Origin: Streptomyces sp. NBC_01451
GTDB taxonomy: Bacteria > Actinomycetota > Actinomycetes > Streptomycetales > Streptomycetaceae
Direction of reading: 5' to 3'
Length of the DNA stretch: 64,000 bases
NCBI RefSeq assembly: GCF_036227485.1
Contig: NZ_CP109479.1
Location: 1,550,001 to 1,614,000 of the forward strand
Position numbers and translations under genes: made by a program. Below the pieces are notes generated by a model. The model had not been told where the DNA came from. It made no database searches and saw only the letters and a list, made by a program, of their open reading frames with translations. Below, piece after piece: positions 16,834 through 24,845 of the stretch (its first letter is position 1; every line of letters starts with the position of its first letter).

Positions 16834-17238
16834 GATGCCGAGATTAGGTGCGGGAGCGAGGCCGCGTGGGCAGGATCCCGGGACGCACATCACAAGACCG
16901 GGGGCTGGCGCGCTCGTTACCCACCGGTTAAGCTCAGACGAGCGAGTTACCCACTCGCTTGCAATGCTTGCTGACGACGGCCTGGTGACGCAGCCGTCGT
17001 GAGTGCGACACGGCTTGGGACAGGGCCGGTCGGACATCACCGTTCTCCGGGCGTGTGCACGCCCGCGACCACGGCACCGGGCGTGTGCGCTTCGCAGCCC
17101 GGCATCACCCGCACTCCGCGTTCAGTACTCCTCTTCTCGCACCCGGTGCGCCGTTCACAGGGCTTCCCTGTCCGCAGGGCTTCCTCCGGCGCACCCGGGC
17201 GCGCTCCCAGTCGTCACCCTCATTCCTGGAGTCCCGCG
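16834..17238 (+). other. 405-bp divergent intergenic region between the HEAT-repeat gene and the 3-hydroxyacyl-CoA dehydrogenase gene
   Basis: I find no convincing gene here. It contains two direct GTTACCCAC repeats 30 bp apart (16916-16924 and 16946-16954), the second inside a hairpin-like palindrome, and an 8-bp perfect inverted repeat CGGGCGTG-TG-CACGCCCG at 17048-17065. A second CGGGCGTGTG sits about 38 bp further on. The last 200 bp, just before the ATG at 17239, are pyrimidine-rich and look like an untranslated leader. These sites make it the likely control region for the dehydrogenase gene. Confidence 0.6.
16916..16959 (+). promoter_or_regulatory. Candidate operator: two GTTACCCAC repeats, one within a palindrome
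   Basis: GTTACCCAC occurs at 16916-16924 and again at 16946-16954, offset 30 bp (about three helical turns). The second copy is embedded in the palindrome AGCGAG-TTACCCA-CTCGCT (16941-16959). The first is followed by CGGTTAA, giving an imperfect TTACC-GGTTAA dyad. This architecture fits a dimeric repressor with two phased sites between divergent genes. Which protein binds is unknown. The nearest regulator, the TetR gene at 19217, seems instead to have its matching palindromes in front of ccr. Confidence 0.5.
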
Positions 17239-19044
17239 ATGGCCACTCCCCTGTCCCACACCTCTCCGTCCCCGCTCGGGACCGTCGCCGTGGTCGGCCT
17301 CGGCACGATGGGCACCGGCATCACCGAGGTCCTCACCCGCGCCGGCCGCGAGGTCGTCGGCATCGACATCAGCGAGGCCACGGCCGCGAAGGCCGTCGCC
17401 GCCCTGGAGGCCTCCACCGCCCGTGCCGTGGTGCGCGGCCGGCTCACCGAACAGGAGCGCGCGGACGTCCTCGCCCGCTTCCGCACCTCCACCGACCTGC
17501 GCGAGGCGGCCGACGCCGACCTGGTCATCGAGGTGGCGCCGGAGTCGTACGAGGTCAAGCACCAGATCTTCCGCGCCCTCGACGACATCGTGCGCCCGGA
17601 GACGATCCTCGCGACCGGCACCAACGCCCTCTCCGTCACCCGCCTCGCCGCCGACTCGGCGCGTCCCGAACGTGTGCTGGGCCTGCACTTCTTCAACCCG
17701 GCTCCGGCGATGAAGCTGGTCGAGGTGGTCTCGTCGGTGCTGACCGCGCCGCAGGCCGTCGCCGCGGTCACCGATCTGGCGATCGAGCTCGGCAAGGAGC
17801 CCGTCGCGGTCGGCGACCGCCCCGGATTCGTCGCCGACGGACTCCTGTTCGGCTACCTCAACCAGGCCGCCGCGATGTACGAGGCGAAGTACGCCTCCCG
17901 TGAGGACATCGACGCCGCGATGCGGCTGGGCTGCGGTCTGCCCATGGGGCCGCTCGCCCTGCTCGACCTGATCGGCATCGACACGGCCCGTACGGTCCTG
18001 GAGGCCATGTACTCCGAGTCCCACGACCGGCTGCACGCCCCGGCGCCCGTCCTCAAGCAGCTCAGCGAGGCCGGTCTGACCGGCAGGAAGACGGGGCGCG
18101 GCTTCTACTCCTACGAGGCGCCCGGCAGTGCGACGGTCGTGGCGGACGCGCTGACGCCGCTGTCCACCGCCCCGGAGACCCCCGGCCGCACCGTCCGTTC
18201 CGTGGGTGTCGCCGGTTCCGGCACGATGGCCTCCGGGATCGCCGAGGTCTTCGCGAAGGCCGGATACGACGTGGTCCTCGCCGCCCGCAGCGAGGAGAAG
18301 GCCCAGACCGCCAAGGCCAGGATCGGCAAGTCGCTGGCCCGCTCCGTCGACAAGGGCCGCCTGACCGCCGAGGCCGCCGCGCAGACCCTCGACCGGATCA
18401 CCGCGGCGGGCTCGTACGACGCCTTCGCGGACGTCGATCTGGCGGTCGAGGCCGTCGCCGAGGACCTGGAGGTCAAGCAGCAGCTGTTCGCGACGCTGGA
18501 CAAGGTCTGCAAGCCGGGCGCGGTGCTGGCCACCACCACCTCCTCGCTGCCCGTCATCGCGTGCGCCCGTGCCACCTCGCGTCCCCAGGACGTGATCGGC
18601 ATGCACTTCTTCAACCCGGCGCCGGCGATGAAGCTGGTCGAGGTCGTCCGCACGGTGCTGACGGCCGACGACGTCCACTCGACGGTCCGCGAGGTGTGTG
18701 TCCGGATCAAGAAGCATGCCGTCGACTGCGGCGACCGGGCCGGATTCATCGTCAACGCGTTGCTTTTCCCGTATCTCAACAACGCGATCAAGATGGTGCA
18801 GGAGCACTATGCGTCTCTTGACGACATCGACGCGGCGATGAAGCTGGGCGGCGGCTACCCGATGGGCCCGTTCGAACTGCTGGACGTGGTCGGGCTGGAC
18901 GTCTCCCTGGCCATCGAGAAGGTCCTGCACCGCGAGTTCCGTGACCCGGGTCTGGCCCCCGCGCCGCTCCTGGAGCATCTGGTGGCCGCGGGCTGCCTCG
19001 GCCGCAAGACGGGCCGCGGCTTCCGCGAATATGCCCGCCGCTGA
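17239..19044 (+). CDS. 3-hydroxyacyl-CoA (3-hydroxybutyryl-CoA) dehydrogenase, duplicated form
   Basis: The start is ATG 17239, eight bases after GGAG. The 601-residue protein is two complete 3HCDH units in tandem. Unit 1 has the NAD-binding loop GLGTMGTGI (about 20-28), HFFNPAPAMKLVEVV and a C-terminal helical domain ending GRKTGRGFYSYE (about 295). Unit 2 repeats this with GSGTMASGI (about 325-333), HFFNPAPAMKLVEVV and GRKTGRGFREYARR. Unit 1 has TGTNALSVTRLA where unit 2 has TTTSSLPVIACA around the catalytic-site Ser/Asn. The expected reaction is NAD(P)H-dependent reduction of acetoacetyl-CoA to 3-hydroxybutyryl-CoA, which supplies the crotonyl-CoA used by ccr downstream. Cytoplasmic. It has its own promoter region. 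Confidence 0.92.
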   Translation: MATPLSHTSPSPLGTVAVVGLGTMGTGITEVLTRAGREVVGIDISEATAAKAVAALEASTARAVVRGRLTEQERADVLARFRTSTDLREAADADLVIEVAPESYEVKHQIFRALDDIVRPETILATGTNALSVTRLAADSARPERVLGLHFFNPAPAMKLVEVVSSVLTAPQAVAAVTDLAIELGKEPVAVGDRPGFVADGLLFGYLNQAAAMYEAKYASREDIDAAMRLGCGLPMGPLALLDLIGIDTARTVLEAMYSESHDRLHAPAPVLKQLSEAGLTGRKTGRGFYSYEAPGSATVVADALTPLSTAPETPGRTVRSVGVAGSGTMASGIAEVFAKAGYDVVLAARSEEKAQTAKARIGKSLARSVDKGRLTAEAAAQTLDRITAAGSYDAFADVDLAVEAVAEDLEVKQQLFATLDKVCKPGAVLATTTSSLPVIACARATSRPQDVIGMHFFNPAPAMKLVEVVRTVLTADDVHSTVREVCVRIKKHAVDCGDRAGFIVNALLFPYLNNAIKMVQEHYASLDDIDAAMKLGGGYPMGPFELLDVVGLDVSLAIEKVLHREFRDPGLAPAPLLEHLVAAGCLGRKTGRGFREYARR

Positions 19045-19144
19045 CGGGGCCGGCGACTGGTCCGGGCCCGGCTTCGGACAGGGGTTCGGGCGCGTTCCCC
19101 GGCACGACGAGGACTGGGGCGGACTTCTCGACCCGGCCTCCCCG

Positions 19145-19167
19145 CCCCCGCCCGCCCAGGGCGGGGG
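19145..19167 (+). terminator. Terminator hairpin between the dehydrogenase and TetR genes
   Basis: CCCCCGCCC (19145-19153) pairs with GGGCGGGGG (19159-19167) over nine G-C pairs, with loop GCCCA. It lies 100 bp after the dehydrogenase stop. No T tract follows, but such GC-only hairpins commonly end transcripts in Streptomyces. Confidence 0.65.
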
Positions 19168-19216
19168 TGATCCCGGACGCGCGCGCCACCCTGCGCAGAT
19201 GCAGTACGTTCGGGTC

Positions 19217-20029
19217 ATGTCCCAGCCCGCCAAGTCCTCCCGTACCCCAGCCACGCCCGACGCGCCGGAGAGTGCCGCGGGCGGCCGCGCGGCCGCCCAG
19301 CGGCTCAAGATGCGCCGAGAACTGGCGGCGGCGGCGATGGAGCTGTTCTCCACCAAGGGCTACGAAGGCACCACCGTCGACGAGATCGCGGCCCGGGCCG
19401 GCGTGGCCCGCCGCACCTTCTTCCGGCACTTCCGCTCCAAGGAAGAGGCGATCTTCCCGGACCACGACGACACCTTGATCCGGGCCGAGGCGGTGCTCAA
19501 CGCGGCTCCGGCGCACGAGCATCCCCTCGACACCGTGTGCCGCGGCATCAAGGAAGTCATGAAGATGTACGCGGCCCGGCCGGAGATCTCGGTCGCCCGC
19601 TACAAGCTGACGCGCGAGGTGCCCACCCTGCGGGAGGCGGAGATCGCGTCGGTCGCCCGCTACGAGCGTCTCTTCACCCGCTACCTCCTGGGCCACTTCG
19701 ACGAGCACGCGCACGACGACGACGCGAACGACGATCCGCTGCTGGCCGAGGTCGCCGCGTCGGCCGTGGTCACCGCCCACAACCACGTCCTGCGGCGCTG
19801 GCTGCGGGCGGGTGGCCAGGGCGACGTCGAGACCCAGCTCGACCACGCCTTCGGGATCGTGCGGAAGACCTTCGGCACGGGCATCGGGGCAGGTCGCGAC
19901 ACCGCCGCCCGGGCCGTTCCGGCCTCGGTGGCCTCGCAGGGAGAGGTGCTGGTCGCCGTGGCGCGGACCGACGCACCGCTCGACGAGGTGATGCGCACCA
20001 TCGAGCAGGCGCTGAAGGAACGGCCGTAG
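19217..20029 (+). CDS. TetR family transcriptional regulator, likely controlling the ethylmalonyl-CoA operon
   Basis: The start is placed at ATG 19217. There is no ribosome binding site, but TACGTT (19205-19210) lies six bases before the ATG, which fits a leaderless transcript. An in-frame ATG at 19199 also lacks a site. The 270-residue protein has an N-terminal TetR helix-turn-helix at about 40-85 (AAMELFSTKGYEGTTVDEIAARAGVARRTFFRHFRSKEEAIF) and a helical ligand-binding domain. The low-complexity N-terminus (PAKSSRTPATPDAPES) and the extra C-terminal part (VAVARTDAPLDEVMRTIEQALKERP) make it longer than average. It is placed between the dehydrogenase and ccr, and phased palindromes lie in the ccr promoter 150 bp downstream. 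An acyl-CoA ligand is an inference. Confidence 0.92.
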   Translation: MSQPAKSSRTPATPDAPESAAGGRAAAQRLKMRRELAAAAMELFSTKGYEGTTVDEIAARAGVARRTFFRHFRSKEEAIFPDHDDTLIRAEAVLNAAPAHEHPLDTVCRGIKEVMKMYAARPEISVARYKLTREVPTLREAEIASVARYERLFTRYLLGHFDEHAHDDDANDDPLLAEVAASAVVTAHNHVLRRWLRAGGQGDVETQLDHAFGIVRKTFGTGIGAGRDTAARAVPASVASQGEVLVAVARTDAPLDEVMRTIEQALKERP

Positions 20030-20181
20030 AGCGGAAGAGCTTTCGGAAGAGGCGGGTCGCGGATACTGCGGCCCGCCTCTTCTCTGTCCCTCGCCCGGGA
20101 CCCGCGGGATCTACTCCCCAGTAGCCTTTGATCGATCATCGCTCATTTGTTACGTAAAGATTTCATCTGAGGCCATTTTCT

Positions 20182-20217
20182 GGCACTCAGTGCCTTGTCA
20201 CCTGACACGCGGTGTCA
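20182..20217 (+). promoter_or_regulatory. Tandem palindromic operators in the ccr promoter
   Basis: Two palindromes, GGCACT-C-AGTGCC (20182-20194) and TGACAC-GCG-GTGTCA (20203-20217), share the pattern G-R-CAC-N3-GTG-Y-C. Their centres (20188 and 20210) are 22 bp apart, two turns of the helix. Between them lies a third, overlapping dyad GTCA-CC-TGAC (20197-20206). The downstream palindrome fills the spacer between the proposed -35 and -10 boxes. This is the classic layout for repression by two TetR dimers on the same DNA face. The likely binder is the TetR protein encoded just upstream. Confidence 0.72.
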
Positions 20218-20223
20218 TACCTT
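20195..20223 (+). promoter_or_regulatory. Probable vegetative promoter of the ccr operon
   Basis: TTGTCA (20195-20200) and TACCTT (20218-20223) are separated by 17 bp and match -35 TTGACA and -10 TANNNT patterns. Transcription would begin near 20230, giving a leader of about 250 nt before the GTG of ccr. The operator palindrome 20203-20217 occupies the spacer. The AT-rich stretch at 20130-20180 just upstream could help promoter opening. Confidence 0.62.
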
Positions 20224-20227
20224 GAAG

Positions 20228-20349
20228 GTGTCCGGGCGGCCGGCGTGCAGAGACCATTCGTACGTCGGCTGTCCCCGCAAACCTCCCCCAGTGCCTCAAG
20301 GGCCTGGGGGGACCCCCAGTCTGCGCGCCCGGACGCCTGCGTCACAGGC
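20228..20349 (+). ncRNA. Structured 5' leader of the ccr mRNA (candidate cis-regulatory RNA)
   Basis: The predicted transcript start coincides with a long-range helix: GTGTCCGGGC (20228-20237) pairs with GCCCGGACGC (20327-20336) over ten pairs, one of them a G-T wobble. Inside it, GCAGA (20247-20251) pairs with TCTGC (20320-20324). Within that, CCCCCAG (20285-20291) can pair with CTGGGGG (20304-20310), which could instead face a second CCCCCAG at 20313-20319. A following hairpin GCCTG-CGTCA-CAGGC (20335-20349) shares two bases with the outer helix, so the two are exclusive at that edge. I see no match to the cobalamin riboswitch core, although the operon contains a B12 enzyme. The remaining 130 nt to the start codon are unstructured and C-rich. 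Confidence 0.5.
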
Positions 20350-20482
20350 AACCTCCCGCGCCACCACGCGCTGCCGAAGCACCACCCGCCGAACCGACGG
20401 CACGTCTCACACCCAACCCTCAGCAGCACCGACGTAACCCTCAACGTCTTCCCTCAAGACGCCATTCGCCGGAGGCAACACC

Positions 20483-21826
20483 GTGACCGTGAAGGACATC
20501 CTGGACGCGATCCAGTCGCCGGACTCGACTCCGGCCGACATCGCCGCTCTGCCGCTCCCCGAGTCGTACCGTGCCATCACCGTGCACAAGGACGAGACGG
20601 ACATGTTCGCGGGCCTCGAAACCCGCGACAAGGACCCCCGCAAGTCGATCCACCTGGACGACGTCCCGGTGCCGGAACTCGGCCCGGGCGAGGCCCTGGT
20701 GGCCGTCATGGCCTCCTCGGTCAACTACAACTCGGTCTGGACGTCGATCTTCGAGCCGCTGTCGACCTTCGGCTTCCTGGAGCGCTACGGAAAGCTCAGC
20801 GAGCTCACCAAGCGCCACGACCTGCCGTACCACATCATCGGCTCCGACCTCGCGGGCGTCGTCCTGCGCACCGGCCCGGGCGTCAACGCCTGGAAGCCCG
20901 GCGACGAGGTCGTCGCGCACTGCCTGTCGGTGGAGCTGGAGTCGTCGGACGGGCACAACGACACGATGCTCGACCCCGAGCAGCGCATCTGGGGCTTCGA
21001 GACGAACTTCGGCGGGCTGGCGGAGATAGCCCTTGTCAAGTCCAACCAGCTGATGCCCAAGCCGGACCACCTGAGCTGGGAGGAGGCCGCCGCACCCGGG
21101 CTGGTCAACTCCACCGCGTACCGCCAGCTGGTGTCGCGCAACGGCGCCGGGATGAAGCAGGGCGACAACGTCCTGATCTGGGGCGCGAGCGGCGGCCTGG
21201 GCTCGTACGCCACGCAGTTCGCGCTGGCCGGCGGCGCCAACCCCATCTGTGTCGTCTCCAGCGAGCAGAAGGCGGACATCTGCCGGGCGATGGGCGCCGA
21301 CGCGATCATCGACCGCAACGCCGAGGACTACAGGTTCTGGGCGGACGAACACCACCAGGACCCGCGTGAGTGGAAGCGGTTCGGCAAGCGCATCCGCGAG
21401 CTGACCGGCGGCGAGGACGTCGACATCGTCTTCGAGCACCCCGGCCGCGAGACCTTCGGCGCGTCCGTCTACGTCACCCGCAAGGGCGGCACGATCGTCA
21501 CCTGCGCCTCCACCTCGGGCTACAACCACGAGTACGACAACCGCTACCTGTGGATGTCCCTCAAGCGGATCATCGGCTCGCACTTCGCCAACTACCGCGA
21601 GGCCTGGGAGGCCAACCGGCTGGTCGCCAAGGGCAAGATCCACCCGACGCTCTCCAAGGTGTACGCCCTGGAGGAGACCGGGCAGGCCGCCTACGACGTC
21701 CACCGCAACCTCCACCAGGGCAAGGTCGGCGTCCTGTGCCTGGCCCCCGAGGAGGGTCTCGGTGTGCGCGACCAGGAGAAGCGCGCCCAGCACATCGACG
21801 CCATCAACCGCTTCCGGAACATCTGA
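20483..21826 (+). CDS. ccr: Crotonyl-CoA carboxylase/reductase
   Basis: The start is GTG 20483, seven bases after GGAGG. The 447-residue protein is a medium-chain dehydrogenase/reductase that converts crotonyl-CoA, CO2 and NADPH to (2S)-ethylmalonyl-CoA. NADPH-binding loop: WGASGGLGSYATQ (about 233-245). The CO2-pocket residues known from Kitasatospora Ccr appear to be present: Asn in SSVNYNSV (81/83), Phe172 and Glu173 in WGFETNFGG, and His367 in GSHFAN. It supplies ethylmalonyl-CoA both for acetate assimilation and as a polyketide extender unit. First gene of the ethylmalonyl-CoA operon, 15 bp ahead of meaA, under the palindrome-bearing promoter and structured leader described above. Confidence 0.97.
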   Translation: MTVKDILDAIQSPDSTPADIAALPLPESYRAITVHKDETDMFAGLETRDKDPRKSIHLDDVPVPELGPGEALVAVMASSVNYNSVWTSIFEPLSTFGFLERYGKLSELTKRHDLPYHIIGSDLAGVVLRTGPGVNAWKPGDEVVAHCLSVELESSDGHNDTMLDPEQRIWGFETNFGGLAEIALVKSNQLMPKPDHLSWEEAAAPGLVNSTAYRQLVSRNGAGMKQGDNVLIWGASGGLGSYATQFALAGGANPICVVSSEQKADICRAMGADAIIDRNAEDYRFWADEHHQDPREWKRFGKRIRELTGGEDVDIVFEHPGRETFGASVYVTRKGGTIVTCASTSGYNHEYDNRYLWMSLKRIIGSHFANYREAWEANRLVAKGKIHPTLSKVYALEETGQAAYDVHRNLHQGKVGVLCLAPEEGLGVRDQEKRAQHIDAINRFRNI

Positions 21827-21841
21827 GACCGGAGGTCACTG

Positions 21842-23878
21842 ATGAGTGAGCGTCAGCGAAAGGAAAGGGACCGGCCGTGGCTCATGCGCACGTACGCCGG
21901 TCACTCCACGGCCGAGGCGTCCAACGAGCTGTACCGGCGCAACCTCGCCAAGGGCCAGACAGGTCTGTCGGTGGCCTTCGACCTGCCGACCCAGACCGGG
22001 TACGACCCCGACCACATCCTCGCCCGCGGCGAGGTCGGCCGGGTCGGCGTCCCCGTCTCGCACCTCGGTGACATGCGCCGGCTGTTCCAGGACATCCCCC
22101 TGGACCAGATGAACACCTCGATGACGATCAACGCCACCGCCATGTGGCTGCTGGCGCTCTACCAGGTCGTCGCCGAGGAGCAGGGTGTCGACATCACCAC
22201 GCTCCAGGGGACGACGCAGAACGACATCGTCAAGGAGTACCTGTCGAGGGGCACGCACGTGTTCCCGCCGGGACCCTCGCTCCGGCTGACGACCGACATG
22301 ATCTGCTACACGGTCAACCACATCCCCAAGTGGAACCCGATCAACATATGCAGCTATCACCTCCAGGAGGCGGGGGCGACCCCGGTCCAGGAGATCGCGT
22401 ACGCCATGTCGACAGCCGTCGCGGTACTGGACGCCGTACGGGACTCGGGACAGGTGCCCGCCGAGAAGTTCGGTGACGTCGTGGCCCGTATCTCCTTCTT
22501 CGTGAACGCGGGCGTCCGGTTCGTCGAGGAGATGTGCAAGCTGCGGGCGTTCGGGCGGATCTGGGACCAGGTCACGCGCGAGCGGTACGGCATCGAGAAC
22601 CCCAAGCAGCGGCGCTTCCGGTACGGCGTGCAGGTCAACTCCCTCGGACTGACCGAGGCGCAGCCGGAGAACAACGTCCAGCGGATCGTGCTGGAGATGC
22701 TGGCGGTGACGCTGTCGAAGGACGCACGCGCGCGTGCCGTCCAGCTCCCGGCGTGGAACGAGGCGCTGGGGCTGCCCCGGCCCTGGGACCAGCAGTGGTC
22801 GCTGCGGATGCAGCAGGTGCTCGCCTACGAGAGCGACCTGCTGGAGTACGAGGACATCTTCGCCGGGTCACACGTCGTCGAGGCGAAGGTGGCCGAGCTG
22901 GTCGAGGAGTCGCTTGCCGAGATGGGCCGTATCGAGGAGATGGGCGGCGCGATGGCCGCCGTCGAGTCGGGCTACCTGAAGTCGCAGCTCGTCGCCTCGC
23001 ACGCCGAGCGGCGGGCCCGTATCGAGTCCGGTCAGGAGAAGATCGTGGGCGTCAACATCTTCGAGTCGACCGAGCCGAACCCGCTCACGGCCGACCTCGA
23101 CGCGGCGATCCAGACGGTCGATCCGGCCGTCGAGGCCCGGGTGACCTCCGCGCTCCAGGGCTGGCGCGACACGCGCTACCAGCCGCCGTTCAACCACCCG
23201 CGCCCCTGCAAGGCGCTGGAGCGGCTCAAGGAGGCCGCGAAGGGCACCGGCAACCTCATGGAGGCCACCCTGGAGTGCGCCCGCGCCGGCGTCACGACCG
23301 GTGAGTGGGCCGGGGCCCTGCGCGAGGTGTTCGGGGAGTTCCGGGCGCCGACCGGCGTCTCGTCCGCGCCGGTCGCGGTGGCCGCCGCAGAGGGCACCGG
23401 GCTGGCGCTGGTCCGCCGCAAGGTGGAGATCACGGCGCAGGAGATGGGCGTCGGCAAGCTCCGGTTCCTGGTCGGCAAGCCGGGTCTGGACGGGCACTCC
23501 AACGGTGCCGAGCAGATCGCCGTGCGGGCCCGTGACGCCGGGTTCGAGGTGGTCTACCAGGGCATCCGGCTCACCCCGGAGCAGATCGTGGACGCGGCGA
23601 TCGCCGAGGACGTGCACGGCGTGGGCCTGTCCATCCTGTCCGGCTCGCACGCCCAGCTGGTGCCGGACGTCCTGGAGCGGCTGCGTGTGGCCGGTGCCAC
23701 AGACGTACCTGTCATCGCCGGTGGGATCATCCCCCATGGTGACGCCGAAAAGCTCAGGGCTGCGGGCGTGGCCGCGGTCTTCACCCCGAAGGACTTCGAC
23801 ATCACCGGAATCATCGGCCGCATAGTCGACGAGATCCGGAAAGCGAACAAGCTCGACCCCCTGGAGGTCCCCGCATGA
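21842..23878 (+). CDS. meaA: Ethylmalonyl-CoA mutase, coenzyme B12-dependent
   Basis: The 678-residue protein starts at ATG 21842 behind GGAGG. The N-terminal TIM-barrel mutase domain (about 1-520) begins RPWLMRTYAGHSTAEASNELYRRNLAKGQTGLSVAFDLPTQ, the family hallmark. The C-terminal B12-binding domain (about 535-670) has the cobalt-ligand motif DGHSNG (D-x-H-x-x-G) and the downstream GLSILSGSHAQLVP and GGIIPHGD segments. It rearranges ethylmalonyl-CoA to methylsuccinyl-CoA. MeaA-type enzymes carry both domains in one chain, unlike many methylmalonyl-CoA mutases. Its TGA overlaps the ATG of the lyase gene (ATGA), so the two are translationally coupled. Confidence 0.96.
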   Translation: MSERQRKERDRPWLMRTYAGHSTAEASNELYRRNLAKGQTGLSVAFDLPTQTGYDPDHILARGEVGRVGVPVSHLGDMRRLFQDIPLDQMNTSMTINATAMWLLALYQVVAEEQGVDITTLQGTTQNDIVKEYLSRGTHVFPPGPSLRLTTDMICYTVNHIPKWNPINICSYHLQEAGATPVQEIAYAMSTAVAVLDAVRDSGQVPAEKFGDVVARISFFVNAGVRFVEEMCKLRAFGRIWDQVTRERYGIENPKQRRFRYGVQVNSLGLTEAQPENNVQRIVLEMLAVTLSKDARARAVQLPAWNEALGLPRPWDQQWSLRMQQVLAYESDLLEYEDIFAGSHVVEAKVAELVEESLAEMGRIEEMGGAMAAVESGYLKSQLVASHAERRARIESGQEKIVGVNIFESTEPNPLTADLDAAIQTVDPAVEARVTSALQGWRDTRYQPPFNHPRPCKALERLKEAAKGTGNLMEATLECARAGVTTGEWAGALREVFGEFRAPTGVSSAPVAVAAAEGTGLALVRRKVEITAQEMGVGKLRFLVGKPGLDGHSNGAEQIAVRARDAGFEVVYQGIRLTPEQIVDAAIAEDVHGVGLSILSGSHAQLVPDVLERLRVAGATDVPVIAGGIIPHGDAEKLRAAGVAAVFTPKDFDITGIIGRIVDEIRKANKLDPLEVPA

Positions 23879-24840
23879 CCACGCCCGTCAACCGTCTGCG
23901 TCCGCGACGCTCCTGTCTCGCGGTCCCCGGGAGCAACCCCCGTTTCCTGGAGAAGGCCCAGGGCCTGCCGGCCGACCAGGTCTTCCTGGACCTGGAGGAC
24001 GCGTGCGCCCCGCTGGCCAAGCCCGAGGCGCGGCACACCATCGTCAAGTTCCTCAACGAGGGCGACTGGACGGGCAAGACGACGGTCGTGCGCGTCAACG
24101 ACTGGACGACCGAGTGGACGTACCGCGACGTCGTGACGGTCGTCGAGGGCGCGGGCCCGAATCTCGACTGCATCATGCTGCCGAAGGTGCAGACCGCCCA
24201 GCAGGTCGTCGCCCTCGACCTCCTGCTGACGCAGATCGAGAAGACGATGGGCTTCGAGGTCGGCAGGATCGGCATCGAGGCGCAGATCGAGAACGCCCAG
24301 GGCCTCAACAACGTCAACGAGATCGCGACGGCCTCCCCGCGCGTCGAGACGATCATCTTCGGCCCGGCCGACTTCATGGCGTCGATCAACATGAAGTCGC
24401 TCGTCGTGGGTGAGCAGCCGCCCGGCTACCCGGCGGACGCCTACCACTACATCCTGATGAAGATCCTGATGGCCGCCCGCGCCAACAACCTCCAGGCGAT
24501 CGACGGCCCCTACCTCCAGATCCGCAACGTCGACGGCTACCGCGAGGTCGCGCAGCGTGCCGCCGCCCTCGGTTTCGACGGCAAGTGGGTGCTGCACCCG
24601 GGCCAGGTCGAGGCGTCCAACGAGATCTTCTCCCCCTCGCAGGAGGACTTCGACCACGCCGAGCTGATCCTCGACGCTTACGAGTACTTCACGTCCGAGG
24701 CGGGCGGCAAGAAGGGCTCCGCGATGATCGGCGACGAGATGATCGACGAGGCGAGCCGCAAGATGGCCCTGGTCATCTCCGGCAAGGGCCGGGCCGCGGG
24801 CATGCAGCGTACGTCCAAGTTCGAAGCCCCGGAGGCCTGA
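23875..24840 (+). CDS. mcl1: L-malyl-CoA/beta-methylmalyl-CoA lyase (HpcH/HpaI aldolase family)
   Basis: The 321-residue protein starts at ATG 23875 inside the meaA stop. It has the citrate-lyase-beta/malyl-CoA-lyase pattern: RPRRSCLAVPGSNPRFLEKAQGLPADQVFLDLEDACAP, where LDLEDA carries a metal-side acid, GIEAQIENAQGLNNVNEIA with the catalytic Glu, and FGPADFMASI with the metal-binding Asp. WVLHPGQVEASNEIF closes the barrel. It splits beta-methylmalyl-CoA into glyoxylate and propionyl-CoA (and can handle malyl-CoA), the carbon-releasing step of the ethylmalonyl-CoA pathway. The next gene follows after 5 bp. Confidence 0.93.
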   Translation: MTTPVNRLRPRRSCLAVPGSNPRFLEKAQGLPADQVFLDLEDACAPLAKPEARHTIVKFLNEGDWTGKTTVVRVNDWTTEWTYRDVVTVVEGAGPNLDCIMLPKVQTAQQVVALDLLLTQIEKTMGFEVGRIGIEAQIENAQGLNNVNEIATASPRVETIIFGPADFMASINMKSLVVGEQPPGYPADAYHYILMKILMAARANNLQAIDGPYLQIRNVDGYREVAQRAAALGFDGKWVLHPGQVEASNEIFSPSQEDFDHAELILDAYEYFTSEAGGKKGSAMIGDEMIDEASRKMALVISGKGRAAGMQRTSKFEAPEA

Positions 24841-24845
24841 ACACC

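Noticed and set aside
20030..20482. Cobalamin riboswitch ahead of the ccr-meaA operon, expected because MeaA uses B12
   Set aside because: No B12-box or core sequence of that class could be found in the leader; the visible helices form a different fold.
20212..21369. Open frame starting in the ccr leader and running through ccr
   Set aside because: It is out of phase with Ccr, has no ribosome site and turns into Arg/Gly-rich shadow sequence.
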